From Bacteroidota bacterium (GTDB lineage: Bacteria > Bacteroidota > Bacteroidia > Flavobacteriales > Flavobacteriaceae): a stretch of DNA of 5,796 nucleotides. A program made the translations under genes and the position numbers. Every line of letters begins with the position of its first letter. The stretch's first letter is position 1. The notes beneath the pieces were generated by a model. It saw only the letters and a program-made list of their open reading frames with translations, did no database searches and was not told the DNA's origin. The DNA is taken from contig JAHZIZ010000451.1 of the NCBI GenBank assembly GCA_022601215.1, positions 1-5,796 on the forward strand. The letters run 5' to 3'. Shown in pieces: positions 5,562-5,796 of the stretch.

Positions 5562-5796
5562 TCATTCCATTGTACGTGTCCGTTCTCTGGTTCTCGTTCG
5601 CTCTTTGCCTCGTGTCCTCTCTGCTCTATTTCTTTCTTTCGTCCGTGGTCTTGGTTGGCTTGTTTTTTGATCTTGGCTGTTATCGTTAGCAGTCTGCTTT
5701 GTATGGCTATGTGTGTGCGTCTGGTGGCTTCCTGTGGCTGTTTTATAAGTATCTTTTAGGTTTGACTTCTGGGACTCTCCTTTATTGGCATCAAAA
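5562..5796 (-). CDS. 3' end of an unidentified gene encoding a basic low-complexity tail (possible mobilisation protein)
   Basis: On the minus strand an open frame enters at the right edge and runs 77 codons to a TGA at 5562-5564. The gene is cut by the window, so its start is not visible. The visible peptide is very hydrophilic, with no membrane or folded-domain signature: a His/Thr-rich segment (SHQTHTHSHTKQ) is followed by an Arg/Lys/Thr/Glu-rich end (RTRGKERTRTRERTRT). Such disordered basic tails are common at the C-termini of plasmid relaxases and other DNA-binding proteins, which suits a plasmid, but no catalytic motif is visible. The gene is convergent with the specificity gene, 26 bp apart, with no clear terminator between them. 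The opposite strand is also open for part of this stretch but would encode an unlikely Cys/Phe/Leu-rich peptide. Confidence 0.55.
   Translation of the reverse strand, partial: FDANKGESQKSNLKDTYKTATGSHQTHTHSHTKQTANDNSQDQKTSQPRPRTKERNRAERTRGKERTRTRERTRTME

Overview
The window looks like part of a plasmid from a Gram-negative bacterium of moderately low GC content. It holds an iteron replication origin with its initiator gene, an antirestriction gene, a two-gene restriction-modification (RM) operon, and the tail of a further gene that runs off the right edge. The initiator belongs, by my recognition, to the RPA ('replication initiator protein A') family, which is common on alphaproteobacterial plasmids (acetic acid bacteria, Bartonella and relatives). 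The host assignment is therefore a weak inference: Pseudomonadota, possibly Alphaproteobacteria.

Left end (1-222): the origin. Six exact copies of the 17-mer CGCCCCTAAAAGTACGA are present, five direct and one inverted. The first three are spaced exactly 23 bp apart. A perfect DnaA box (TTATCCACA) lies between the third and fourth copies. The fifth copy fills the 17-bp spacer of a good promoter for the initiator gene, and the sixth, inverted copy sits in the predicted 5' leader. This layout suggests that the initiator both starts replication and represses itself. The initiator gene (223-1236) follows.

Middle (1237-2032): a strong GC hairpin separates the initiator from a convergent minus-strand gene of the ArdB/KlcA antirestriction family (1319-1720). 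About 310 bp without a gene follow. This stretch is dense in structure: a perfect 16-bp palindrome just upstream of the ardB-like ribosome binding site, several small GC hairpins, and a plausible promoter for the next operon.

Right (2033-5535): an RM operon. The first protein (687 aa) joins an N-terminal HsdR-like PD-(D/E)XK nuclease domain to an N6-adenine DNA methyltransferase. The second (478 aa) is a specificity subunit with two target-recognition domains. No helicase/translocase (classical HsdR) gene is in the window, and the next gene is convergent. The pair therefore resembles a translocase-free type IIB/BcgI-like enzyme more than a classical three-gene type I system.

Right edge (5562-5796): the 3' end of a minus-strand gene encoding a basic, low-complexity tail, possibly the end of a mobilisation relaxase, though this is not proven.

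Together the genes suggest a plasmid that replicates from iterons, can shield itself from a recipient's type I restriction, and carries its own RM system, which may act as a defence or as a stabilising addiction module.
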